A stretch of DNA of 33,370 nucleotides from contig NZ_JAAKZW010000073.1 in assembly GCF_011044995.1 (NCBI RefSeq), positions 1-33,370 of the forward strand. The letters run 5' to 3'. Positions within the stretch are counted from its first letter, which is position 1. The number at the start of each line of letters is the position of its first letter. The position numbers and the translations under genes are program-made. This document shows positions 1 to 7,744 of the stretch, in pieces. Under the pieces are notes generated by a model. That model worked only from the letters and a program-made list of their open reading frames with translations. It did no database searches and was not told the origin of the DNA. Source of the DNA: Streptomyces mesophilus (lineage in GTDB: Bacteria > Actinomycetota > Actinomycetes > Streptomycetales > Streptomycetaceae).

Positions 1-123
1 GGAAACCGCAGGCCACGGGGTGGGGCTGGCACCCGGGGTGTCCGGGGGGCCTCTCCAGTGCGCCGGCCCCTCGCCGCGGACGAAGCTGAACTGGCCCGCT
101 ACGTAAGCCAGTTGGAGGATTCC

Positions 124-1422
124 ATGTCCGCTCGACCTACCGCCTTCGCTCGCCGAACCCGCCGCATCGCCGCCCTGCGGGCCGGTGCGGCCGCGGTCTG
201 CTGCGGTCTGCTCCTGGGCTCCGCGGGCGTCTCGGTCGCGGCCGTCCAGGCGCCCGCCACGGCACACGAGCGGGACGCTCCGTCGTACGGGCGCGGCAGC
301 TTGGTGTCCGCCGAGAAGCTGTACACGCTCGCCTCGCCGGCGGCCGTCTCCACCGAGCTGCGCCGGGCCGGTTTCGAGACGAGCACCGTACGGCACGGCG
401 TGACCGCCTACCGGCTCGTCTACCGGACCGTCGACGCACAGGGCCGGCCCACCACCGCGAGCGGGCTGCTCGCGCTGCCCCGCAGCGGTGAGCGACGCCT
501 TGGAACCGTCTCCTTCGCGCACGGCACCGGCAGCCACAAGGACGACTCGCCCTCCATGAGCCGGGCCGAGTTCGTCTCCGCCCCGGTGATCGCCCACGCC
601 TCCGCGGGCGCGGCCGCGGTGGGGCCCGACTATGTGGGGATGGGCAAGGGCCCCGGCCCGCACCCTTGGATGGACATCCCGTCCGAGACCACCGCCTCCC
701 TGGACATGCTCCGGGCCGCCCGCGCCTTCGCGCCGCACACCGGCCGGACCCTTCAGCGCCCGGTGCAGGTCACCGGCTTCTCGCAGGGCGCCTCGGCGGC
801 CCTCGCGCTCGGCCGCGCGCTCCAGGACGGCGCGGACCCGTACTTCCGCCTTGCCGCACTGGCACCGATCAGCGGTGCGTACGACTTCGGCGGTACGGAG
901 CTGCCGGCGCTGCTCGAAGGCCGCGTGGAGGCCAAGTCCGGTGCGGTGTACGCGGCGTACACGCTGGTGGCCTTCAACCGGCTGCACCCCGTCTACGACG
1001 ATCCCGCCGAGGTCTTCCGGGCCCCGTACGACCGCACGGTGGAGGCGCTCTTCGACGGCGCGCACACCGGCGAGCAGCTGATGCGCGGTACGCCCGGCAC
1101 CGTGGACGAGCTGCTGACCGCGCACGGACGGGACCTGCTGGCCCACCCGACGGGCGGCCTCGCGGAGGCGTTGCGCGGGACGGACGGCGTCTGCCGCGAC
1201 TGGGCGCCGCGCACACCGACGCGGCTGTACATGGCCTCCGGTGACGAGCAGGCCGTCACGGAGAACACCGACCGGTGCCAGGAGTGGCTGCGCGAGGCGG
1301 GCGCGGATGTGCCGGTCGTCGATCTGGGGGCCGTGGACTACGCGGGCTCCCGCCATCTGGGGTCGAACACGGCGGGCACCACGGCGGTGGTGCGGTGGTT
1401 CGAGCACCTGCGGCGGTCATGA
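124..1422 (+). CDS. Secreted lipase-like alpha/beta hydrolase
   Basis: Probable exported serine hydrolase of the secretory-lipase/alpha-beta hydrolase superfamily (432 aa). The N-terminus has an Arg-rich n-region (RRTRR), a hydrophobic Ala/Leu/Gly core to about residue 35 and small residues for signal peptidase cleavage. The nucleophile elbow GFSQG places Ser220. Asp374 (SGDEQ) and His411 (SRHLG) are in the right order and spacing to complete a catalytic triad. A GTG 66 nt upstream is in frame, but I chose ATG at 124 because GGAGG (114-118) sits 5 nt before it and the signal peptide then starts at once. The gene converges on the peptidoglycan-binding protein gene. Esterase or lipase activity on an extracellular ester is inferred from the family; the substrate is unknown. 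Confidence 0.85.
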   Translation: MSARPTAFARRTRRIAALRAGAAAVCCGLLLGSAGVSVAAVQAPATAHERDAPSYGRGSLVSAEKLYTLASPAAVSTELRRAGFETSTVRHGVTAYRLVYRTVDAQGRPTTASGLLALPRSGERRLGTVSFAHGTGSHKDDSPSMSRAEFVSAPVIAHASAGAAAVGPDYVGMGKGPGPHPWMDIPSETTASLDMLRAARAFAPHTGRTLQRPVQVTGFSQGASAALALGRALQDGADPYFRLAALAPISGAYDFGGTELPALLEGRVEAKSGAVYAAYTLVAFNRLHPVYDDPAEVFRAPYDRTVEALFDGAHTGEQLMRGTPGTVDELLTAHGRDLLAHPTGGLAEALRGTDGVCRDWAPRTPTRLYMASGDEQAVTENTDRCQEWLREAGADVPVVDLGAVDYAGSRHLGSNTAGTTAVVRWFEHLRRS

Positions 1423-1427
1423 AACAG

Positions 1428-1463
1428 GTGAGCCCGGCACGACACACGTCGTACCGGGCTCAC
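1428..1463. terminator. Bidirectional hairpin terminator between convergent genes
   Basis: Arms 1428-1443 and 1448-1463 form a 16-bp stem with a 4-nt loop. The single imperfect pair is G-U in minus-strand RNA and C-A in plus-strand RNA. It lies 5 nt after the hydrolase stop and 15 nt after the stop of the minus-strand gene, so it can serve both. It has no U-tract, as is common in Streptomyces. Confidence 0.85.
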
Positions 1464-1478
1464 TCAGGACCCGATCGG

Positions 1479-3545
1479 CTAAGGGTTCGTCTCGATCGTG
1501 ACCGTGCGCTCGGCCTCGGTCTTGCCGCGCAGGGCCGTGCCGACCGCGACGACGACGTCCTTCTCGTTGAGGGCCGTCTTCTTGCCGTTGCCCCGCGTGA
1601 TCATGACGCCGTCGAACGTCGCGCCGTAGAGCTCCTTGAGCGCGGCCTCGTCGTACTTCTCGGTGAGCTGGCCGTCGGCCGTCGGCACCACCCGTACGAA
1701 CTTGTAGATCGACTTCTCGGGCGAGAACTGGATGAACTGACCGCTGTCGACCCGGACCGTGATGATCCCGGACATCGCCGGATTCGCGAACTCCTTCATC
1801 ATCCGGTCGACTTCCTCCTTGGACACCTTGGGGGCGGCCGTGGAGACCGGCAGTTCGACGGCGGTGCGCTCACCGGTCTCGACCTGCTCGCGGTACGCCG
1901 CCTCTATGGCCGCGACCGAACCCTGCGGGTTGATCCGCTTGCCTTCCTTGCCGTACACGGGCGTCGCCTTGCCCGGCGAGAAGGTGATGCCGCCGTCACC
2001 GGAGGAGGTGGAGCCCGAGATGCGCTCCAGGGCGTCGGTGAGCTTCTCCTCGTCGACCGGCATCTCGGGCTCGACGACCCGCTCGCCGCCGAAGAGCGAG
2101 CCGATCACCGAGACCGGGTTGTAGTCGCTGCCGGCCGCCGCGCGCACGGTGGCCTGGGTGTCGAGGGAGAGACCCGCCTGCTCCGGTTCGAGCTCGGCCT
2201 TCTTGCCGGACACGGTCAGCTCGAGCGGCTGCGTGGTGCGCTCGCCGAGCGCCGCGTCCAGCTTCTTGACCGCTTCGTCGCGGGTGCCGCCGCCGATGTC
2301 CACGCCGAGCACGGTGGTGCCCTTGGGCACGTCGGAGTGGTTCATCAGGAGGCCGGCGCCGTAGGCGATGCCGAACAGGCCGATGACGCCGCCCGCGGCG
2401 AGGACCAGCTTGTTGCGGCCCTTCTTCGCGGGACGCGGGCTGCTCGCGGCCGGCGGCGGAGTCTGCGCCGGCGGGGCGCCCTCACCGGGCGGCGGAACCT
2501 GCGGTGCGAACGGGCCCGCCGGCGTGCCCTGCCCGGGCGGCACCACAGGGATGCCGCTCGTCAGGGTGTCACCGGAGACCTGTCCCGGCGCCGGGATCGG
2601 CGCGGGCGCGGGGGCCGGCTTCTGCGGAGTGAGGACGGCGGTGTCGTCGCTCATCCGCGGCGGCTCGGGCGCGGGTGCCTGCGGGGCGGGAGCGCCCTGC
2701 TGGCGGAAGGCCGGCGGCGGCGGCGCACCCGCACCGGTCACGGGACCGGTGGTGGGGCCGGACGGGCCCGAGGGGTTACGGGGCGGTCCTGCGGGCGCAC
2801 CGGAGGGGCCCCCGGGCGTACCGGAGCGGCCGGCAGGAGCACCGGGCGGAACCATCGGGCCCTGTCCGTTGGGACCGCCGAGCGTGCTGCCGGGAGGGCC
2901 GCCCACGGGACGGTTCCCCGGGCCGCCCGCCGCGGCGCCGGGCCGCGGCCCGGCGGGTGAACCGGCAGGCGTGGCACGGCCGGTGTCCCCGCCGAGGTCG
3001 CTCAGACCGCTCTTGGGAGGCGGGCCCTGCTGTGCCGCCTCGGGCCCGGAGCCGTTGCGATACGGAAGGTCGCCGCGCGGCGTGGGACCCGAAGCCTGGC
3101 CGCCCGTGGTGGCCGGGCCACCCGTGGCGCCCTTGCCGCCGGCCGACGGCTTGCGCGGGGCGAACCAGTCGCTGGTCTTCTCGTCGGTCCTGTCGGGACC
3201 CGACGGCTCCGGCTCGGGGGCCGGCTCGGGCGCGGGCGCCGCCTCGGCTCTGGGTACGCCGGGGATGTCCTGGGTGGACGAGGAACCGGCGCCCTCACCC
3301 ATCGGCTTGCGCACCACGACCGGCGGGATGGGCCGCGACCCGGGGATGTTGATCCGGATCCGGGTGGTCAGCGTGGTCTGTGTCTCGGGCTCGTCCGCCG
3401 GCGGCTCGACCGGTTCCATACGGTCCGCGTCGAGGTTCGCGTCCGGTCCGCCCGACGGAGTTCCGTACGGGGGCGTGCCCGAGGGGTAGGCGGCACCTCC
3501 GCGACCCTGGGGCCCGGAGGACGGACTGTCTGTTTCACGGCTCAA
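1479..3545 (-). CDS. Membrane-anchored Pro/Gly-rich protein with peptidoglycan-binding-type (PG_binding_4/VanW-like) C-terminus
   Basis: 688 aa. Residues 1 to about 375 are low-complexity and rich in Pro, Gly and Ala, so probably disordered and cytoplasmic. A Lys/Arg patch (KKGRNK) precedes one membrane helix at about 378-402. The remaining ~285 residues would be outside the cell and contain beta-rich repeats of the kind seen in VanW-associated and L,D-transpeptidase-associated peptidoglycan-binding domains: a first unit after GVDIGGGTRDEAVKKLD and a second around FIQFSPEKSIYKFV. No catalytic YkuD motif (HGT...SHGC) is present, so binding rather than cross-linking is likely. The start is TTG, preceded by GGGAGA about 7 nt upstream; no in-frame ATG or GTG fits better. 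The assignment to cell-envelope assembly is inferred. Confidence 0.75.
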   Translation of the reverse strand: MSRETDSPSSGPQGRGGAAYPSGTPPYGTPSGGPDANLDADRMEPVEPPADEPETQTTLTTRIRINIPGSRPIPPVVVRKPMGEGAGSSSTQDIPGVPRAEAAPAPEPAPEPEPSGPDRTDEKTSDWFAPRKPSAGGKGATGGPATTGGQASGPTPRGDLPYRNGSGPEAAQQGPPPKSGLSDLGGDTGRATPAGSPAGPRPGAAAGGPGNRPVGGPPGSTLGGPNGQGPMVPPGAPAGRSGTPGGPSGAPAGPPRNPSGPSGPTTGPVTGAGAPPPPAFRQQGAPAPQAPAPEPPRMSDDTAVLTPQKPAPAPAPIPAPGQVSGDTLTSGIPVVPPGQGTPAGPFAPQVPPPGEGAPPAQTPPPAASSPRPAKKGRNKLVLAAGGVIGLFGIAYGAGLLMNHSDVPKGTTVLGVDIGGGTRDEAVKKLDAALGERTTQPLELTVSGKKAELEPEQAGLSLDTQATVRAAAGSDYNPVSVIGSLFGGERVVEPEMPVDEEKLTDALERISGSTSSGDGGITFSPGKATPVYGKEGKRINPQGSVAAIEAAYREQVETGERTAVELPVSTAAPKVSKEEVDRMMKEFANPAMSGIITVRVDSGQFIQFSPEKSIYKFVRVVPTADGQLTEKYDEAALKELYGATFDGVMITRGNGKKTALNEKDVVVAVGTALRGKTEAERTVTIETNP

Positions 3546-3755
3546 GGCAGGTTCTCCCGATCGGCTTCACCGCCCGGCCTTCGTAGCGCGGAACCTCGGT
3601 GCCCGAGATTCCCGGAGCCTCGGTTTGTCGAGGCCCGTTCTGCAAACGACCGTGTGTGGACGGCCCGGCGGCGCGCACCACCATACTGGCCGCGCCCGGC
3701 GCGCATCCGGTGACCGTCGCCAAACAGGGACGGGCCGGACTTCTCAAGTGGTGCG

Positions 3756-4202
3756 TCACTTGGCAAGTCGGGCAGCGAGGCCGCCTGGTTGCGAAGGGGC
3801 GCCGAGCGTGGCAGACATCACAGCAACTGCCATACCACCGAGGAGATAGAGGTACGAGCTCGCTCCTGTGCCGAAGACGAAATCGCCCTCCGGCCGTGTG
3901 GTGGTGAGGAACAGCACGGTCAGCACCCAGCCGGCGCCGGGCGCGAAGGCACCGGACCGTGCGCCGAGCGCCCGCGCACCGCCGTAGAAGACTCCGGCCG
4001 CACCGAGCAGCGCGAGCAGCAACCCGGCCGGGAACCACGCGGATTGGAGCAGTGCGCCCGCGACGCCGACGAGTGCGCCGAGGACGACGAGCAGCACATG
4101 GACCAGGACGCGCACGCCGGTGGGCATGCTCGTCACCGGCTCGGCGGCGGGCTCCTTGGGCTTGGGTCCGCCGCTCGCGCGGGACGGCTTCGGGGCGCTC
4201 AT
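3756..4202 (-). CDS. Small multi-spanning membrane protein (DUF6113-like), coupled to mshB
   Basis: 148 aa. A ~25-residue polar, Pro/Lys-rich N-terminus (SAPKPSRASGGPKPKEP) is followed by about four hydrophobic segments: VHVLLVVLGALVGVAGALL, FPAGLLLALLGAAGVFYGG, AGWVLTVLFLTT and LYLLGGMAVAVMSATL. It looks like the small integral membrane protein that commonly follows mshB in Streptomyces; the DUF6113 label is from memory. Its ATG overlaps the mshB stop as ATGA (4199-4202), so translation is probably coupled, and GGAGAACGC just upstream provides the ribosome site. No enzymatic motif is seen and the function is unknown. Confidence 0.75.
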   Translation of the reverse strand: MSAPKPSRASGGPKPKEPAAEPVTSMPTGVRVLVHVLLVVLGALVGVAGALLQSAWFPAGLLLALLGAAGVFYGGARALGARSGAFAPGAGWVLTVLFLTTTRPEGDFVFGTGASSYLYLLGGMAVAVMSATLGAPSQPGGLAARLAK

Positions 4203-5128
4203 GCGTTCTCCTCGGGCAGTGCGGACTCCTCGGCGGGTGCTGACGACGGCAGGCCGGCGAACAGGTCGTCCTCCAGCTGCCCCGCGGCCGCGCCTGGCTC
4301 CCCTCGTACCAACTCGTAGTACTCGTCGGCGAAGAGCGGCTGCGCCAGGTTGTTGGAGAGCGCGAACCACGGCTCGAGGACCGCGACCTGGGTGGCGTGG
4401 GCGCGCATCGCGGCGGCTTTGGCGGCGCCGTACGGGCCCGCCTCGATCTTGGTGGTGACGGCCGCGTCGTCCACCACACCCGGCACGTCGGCGATGACCG
4501 CGGCCTCGGCCCAGGGCAGATGACCGAGCGCGCCGCGCAGGACCTCGAAGCGTTCCTCGGCCACCGAGCGCGGTACGCGGTTGTAGTAGACCTTGGCGAT
4601 CCTGTGCGCGGCGCCGAGGTCGCGGCGGAAGGCCGGCTCGGCCGCGAGGTCCGCGGCGCGCAGGGCCACGCGGTGGGCCTGGATGTGGTCGGGGTGACCG
4701 TAGCCGCCGTTCTCGTCGTAGGTGACGAGCACCTGCGGGCGCACCTCGCGGATCACCGCGACGAGATCGGCCGCGGCCTCGTCGAGGTCGACCCCCCAGA
4801 AACCGCTCCGGTTGGTGGCCAGGCCCATCATCCCGGAGTCCCGGTAGCGGCCCGGGCCGCCGAGGAAGCGGTGGTCGGTGACGCCGAGTTCCTTCATGGC
4901 CTGGGCGAGTTCACCGATGCGGTGGGCGCCGAGGGTGTTCTCACGGTCGGGAGCGAGATGGGCGAGATCGGACGGAATGACCTCGCCCTCCTCGCCGAGC
5001 GTGCAGGTCACGAGGGTGACCCCGGCGCCCTCGGCCGCGTACCTGGCCATGGTGGTGCCGTTGTTGATCGACTCGTCGTCGGGGTGCGCGTGCACGAGAA
5101 GGAGACGACGGGCGGGCTGTTCGGTCAT
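4199..5128 (-). CDS. mshB: N-acetyl-1-D-myo-inositol-2-amino-2-deoxy-alpha-D-glucopyranoside deacetylase MshB
   Basis: 309 aa, the usual length for MshB. It is a zinc deacetylase of the LmbE/PIG-L fold that removes acetate from GlcNAc-Ins in mycothiol synthesis, in the cytoplasm. Visible motifs: AHPDDES near the N-terminus (His15 and Asp18 as metal ligands, Asp17 as catalytic base) and GYGHPDHIQAH (His145, Asp147, His148), where His148 corresponds to the third zinc ligand. The paralogue Mca, a mycothiol conjugate amidase, shares this fold; length and the coupled downstream membrane gene favour MshB. ATG 5128 was chosen because the protein then starts 8 residues before the first beta strand. 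No Shine-Dalgarno is present, but a TACGCT hexamer ends 7 nt before the ATG, which suggests a leaderless mRNA. Confidence 0.9.
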   Translation of the reverse strand: MTEQPARRLLLVHAHPDDESINNGTTMARYAAEGAGVTLVTCTLGEEGEVIPSDLAHLAPDRENTLGAHRIGELAQAMKELGVTDHRFLGGPGRYRDSGMMGLATNRSGFWGVDLDEAAADLVAVIREVRPQVLVTYDENGGYGHPDHIQAHRVALRAADLAAEPAFRRDLGAAHRIAKVYYNRVPRSVAEERFEVLRGALGHLPWAEAAVIADVPGVVDDAAVTTKIEAGPYGAAKAAAMRAHATQVAVLEPWFALSNNLAQPLFADEYYELVRGEPGAAAGQLEDDLFAGLPSSAPAEESALPEENA

Positions 5129-5134
5129 GGGGCA

Positions 5135-5140
5135 AGCGTA
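5135..5140 (-). promoter_or_regulatory. Candidate -10 element for leaderless mshB transcript
   Basis: On the minus strand TACGCT (pattern TANNNT) is followed by 6 nt (TGCCCC) and then the mshB ATG. A start at the A of ATG would put the hexamer at -12 to -7. There is no ribosome-binding sequence in between. No convincing -35 is visible in the GC-rich DNA upstream. Confidence 0.45.
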
Positions 5141-5166
5141 CGAGGCGCCCCGCCCGGCAGCGGAGC

Positions 5167-5361
5167 TCAGAAGCGGATGTCGCTGAGCATCGATGCGATG
5201 TTCGTCGTCACGTCGCTGATGGTGGGGGCGACGGAGGAGCTGGCCAGGTAGAAGCCGAGCAGCACGCAGACGATCGCGTGCATCGCGTTGAGACCGGACT
5301 TCTTGATGAAGATGACGACGAGGATCGCAAACAGCACCACCGCCGAGATCGAGAGTGCCAC
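5167..5361 (-). CDS. 64-residue conserved small membrane protein
   Basis: A short protein with two hydrophobic helices, the first within SISAVVLFAILVVIFI and the second within MHAIVCVLLGFYLASS. They are separated by a short basic stretch (KKSGLN), and the tail is polar. An in-frame ATG at 5376 is possible. I prefer GTG at 5361 because GGAGG lies 8 nt before it, whereas the ATG has no Shine-Dalgarno. Small proteins of this pattern (VALSISAVVLF...SSSVAPTIS) are widespread in Streptomyces as far as I recall; no function is known to me. It is 38 nt upstream of mshB and may be cotranscribed, unless mshB uses its own leaderless promoter. Confidence 0.75.
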   Translation of the reverse strand: MALSISAVVLFAILVVIFIKKSGLNAMHAIVCVLLGFYLASSSVAPTISDVTTNIASMLSDIRF

Positions 5362-5572
5362 GCGGTCTGCCTCCATACATCAAGTTCTGTGACCCATAAG
5401 GAAGTACGGGCCCGCCAGGTTCCTACCACCCAGCGCTACGGATCATAACTTTCCGTACGAACGCATGGATGGTGCATGGCAGCACATGGGGGCGCACGCA
5501 TTTCGGCCAAGCGGTCCATGGAGGTCCCGCACAGGTCCGATTCCCAGGGAGGCGTACTGGCGCCCGGATCAG

Positions 5573-5578
5573 TAGCCT
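5573..5578 (+). promoter_or_regulatory. Candidate -10 element for leaderless S9 peptidase transcript
   Basis: TAGCCT (TANNNT) ends exactly 6 nt (CGGGGG) before the ATG at 5585, the spacing expected if transcription begins at the start codon. The GGGGG run abuts the ATG too closely to act as a normal ribosome site. Confidence 0.45.
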
Positions 5579-5584
5579 CGGGGG

Positions 5585-7711
5585 ATGACGACCGGACAGC
5601 AGTCTTTCCCCCGCCGGCATGCGCGCACACAGCGGTTCTCCCTCGGTACCCCGCGCGCGTTCACCGTGTCACCCGATGGAGAGCGCGTGACCTTCCTGCG
5701 GTCACGTTCGGGTACGGATCGGGCGAACCTGCTGTGGGTGCTTGACATCGAGGACGGTACGGAGCGGATCGCCGCGGACCCGGAGGTGCTGCTCGGCGGC
5801 GCCGAGGAGGAGCTGTCCCGGGCCGAGCGCCAACGGCGTGAGCGCAGCCGGGAGTTCGGCGCGGGCGTGGTGGCGTATGCGACCGATGCGGCGGCGGAGC
5901 TTGCGGCCTTCACGCTGTCCGGGCGCCTTTTCACCTCGGAGCTGCGCGCCGGCACCGCGCGTGAACTGCGGGTTCCCGGCCCGGTGATCGACCCGCGCCC
6001 CTCACCGGACGGCCGGCTCGTCGCCTATGTCGCCCAGGGGGCGCTGCGGGTGGTCGGCGCCGAGGGCGAGGGCGATGTGGCGCTCGCCGAGCCGGAGGGG
6101 CCCGAAGTCACGTACGGACTCGCGGAGTTCATCGCCGCCGAGGAGATGCACCGCTACCGGGGCTTTTGGTGGTCGCCCGAGTCCGACCGGCTGCTCGCCG
6201 CCCGCGTCGACAACTCCCCCGTGCAGCGCTGGTGGATCGCCGATCCCGCGCACCCCGAGGACGGTCCGGTGCAGATCGCGTATCCGGCGGCGGGCACGCC
6301 CAACGCCGAGGTGCGGCTCTTCGTGCTCGGTCTCGACGGCGCGCGCACCGAGGTGAACTGGGACCGCGACCGCTATCCGTATCTGGCCCGGGTGCACTGG
6401 TCGTCGGCGGGTGCGCCGCTGCTGCTCGTGCAGACCCGTGACCAGGGCGGTCAGGTGTATCTGGCGGCGAACCCGGACGACGGTTCGACGCGGATGGTGC
6501 ACGCGGACGAGGATCCGGCGTGGCTGGAACTGTTCGCCGGAGCGCCCGCCTGGTCGCCGAGCGGCAACCTGGTGCGGATCGCGGACGAGGGAGGTGCGCG
6601 GGTCCTGAGCGTCGGCGGACGGCCGCTGACCGGGCCGCAGTTGCAGCTGCGCTCGGTGCTCGACATCGGCGAGAGCGATGTCCTGGTCCAGGCGTCGGCG
6701 GGCGCCGAATCCGCCGCCCCGGAGACAGGTGAGGTGCATGTCTACCGGGTCAACGAGCTGGGCGTCGAACGGCTTTCGCAGGACCCGGGCGTGCACTCGG
6801 CGGTCCGCTCCGGCGACGTCACCGTCCTGGTGTCGGCCCGGCCCGAGCACCCCGGCGCACATGTGCAGGTACTCAAGGACGGCAAGCAGAAGGCGGTCAT
6901 CGCGTCGTACGCGGAGCAGCCGGGGATCACGCCGCGCATGACCCTCACCGAGGCGGGCGAACGGCGCATCCCGTGCGCCGTCCTGCTCCCCACCGGCTAT
7001 ACGGACGCCGACGGACCGCTGCCCGTCCTCCTCGATCCGTACGGCGGCCCGCACCACGCCCGCGTGGTCGCCGCGCACGATCCGTATCTCACGTCGCAGT
7101 GGTTCGCGGACCAGGGCTTCGCCGTGGTGATCGCGGACAACCGGGGGACGCCGGGGCGGACTCCCGGCTGGGAGAAGGTGATCAAGGACAATCTGGCGGC
7201 GGTGGTCCTCGAGGACCAGGTCGACGCGCTGCACGCGCTCGCCGAGAGTTTTCCCTTGGACTTGGAGCGCGTGGCGATCCGCGGCTGGTCCTTCGGCGGC
7301 TATCTCGCCGGACTCGCGCTCCTGCGCCGCCCGGATGTCTTCCACGCGGCGATCGCGGGCGCCCCGGTCACCGACCAGCGCCTGTACGACACCCACTACA
7401 CGGAGCGCTATCTCGGCGATCCGGCCGAGCAGCCCTCCGTGTACGCGGAGAACTCCCTGGTCACCGACGAGGGTCTGTCGGGTGCCGTGGAGCCGGCGCG
7501 GCCGTTGATGATCGTGCACGGGCTCGCGGACGACAACGTCATGGTGGCGCACTCGCTGCGGCTCTCGTCGGCGCTGCTCGCGGCGGGGCGGCCGCATGAG
7601 GTGCTGCCGCTGTCGGGCGTGACGCATGCGACGCCGCAGGAGCAGGTGGCGGAGAACGTGCTGCTGCTCCAAGTCGACTTCCTCAAGCGGTCGTTGGGGC
7701 TCGCCCGCTGA
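5585..7711 (+). CDS. S9 family serine peptidase, dipeptidyl peptidase IV-like
   Basis: 708 aa with an N-terminal beta-propeller region and a C-terminal alpha/beta hydrolase domain from about residue 460. The catalytic triad reads Ser569 (GWSFGG), Asp649 (LADDNV) and His681 (GVTHAT). A DPP IV-type Glu-Glu pair is present at 186-187 within AAEEMHRYRGFWWSPE; in that family these residues bind the substrate's free N-terminus, so release of N-terminal dipeptides is the likely reaction. No signal peptide is seen, so it is probably cytoplasmic. It lies near two oligopeptide importers and could process imported peptides, but that link is inference. It is divergent from the small membrane protein and converges on the 336-aa membrane protein. 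Confidence 0.9.
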   Translation: MTTGQQSFPRRHARTQRFSLGTPRAFTVSPDGERVTFLRSRSGTDRANLLWVLDIEDGTERIAADPEVLLGGAEEELSRAERQRRERSREFGAGVVAYATDAAAELAAFTLSGRLFTSELRAGTARELRVPGPVIDPRPSPDGRLVAYVAQGALRVVGAEGEGDVALAEPEGPEVTYGLAEFIAAEEMHRYRGFWWSPESDRLLAARVDNSPVQRWWIADPAHPEDGPVQIAYPAAGTPNAEVRLFVLGLDGARTEVNWDRDRYPYLARVHWSSAGAPLLLVQTRDQGGQVYLAANPDDGSTRMVHADEDPAWLELFAGAPAWSPSGNLVRIADEGGARVLSVGGRPLTGPQLQLRSVLDIGESDVLVQASAGAESAAPETGEVHVYRVNELGVERLSQDPGVHSAVRSGDVTVLVSARPEHPGAHVQVLKDGKQKAVIASYAEQPGITPRMTLTEAGERRIPCAVLLPTGYTDADGPLPVLLDPYGGPHHARVVAAHDPYLTSQWFADQGFAVVIADNRGTPGRTPGWEKVIKDNLAAVVLEDQVDALHALAESFPLDLERVAIRGWSFGGYLAGLALLRRPDVFHAAIAGAPVTDQRLYDTHYTERYLGDPAEQPSVYAENSLVTDEGLSGAVEPARPLMIVHGLADDNVMVAHSLRLSSALLAAGRPHEVLPLSGVTHATPQEQVAENVLLLQVDFLKRSLGLAR

Positions 7712-7744
7712 GGCTGCTGAACCCGCCGAGGCTACGGAGGCCGC

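Noticed and set aside
1275..2960. 561-codon plus-strand open frame opposite the Pro/Gly-rich gene
   Set aside because: It is Arg/Gly-rich shadow sequence from the high G+C complement, has no ribosome site, and overlaps two well-supported genes and a terminator.
5400..5440. A sigma-E-like AAC-N16-TC pattern on the minus strand upstream of the small membrane gene
   Set aside because: The motif is too short to be significant by eye, and no other envelope-stress signal supports it.
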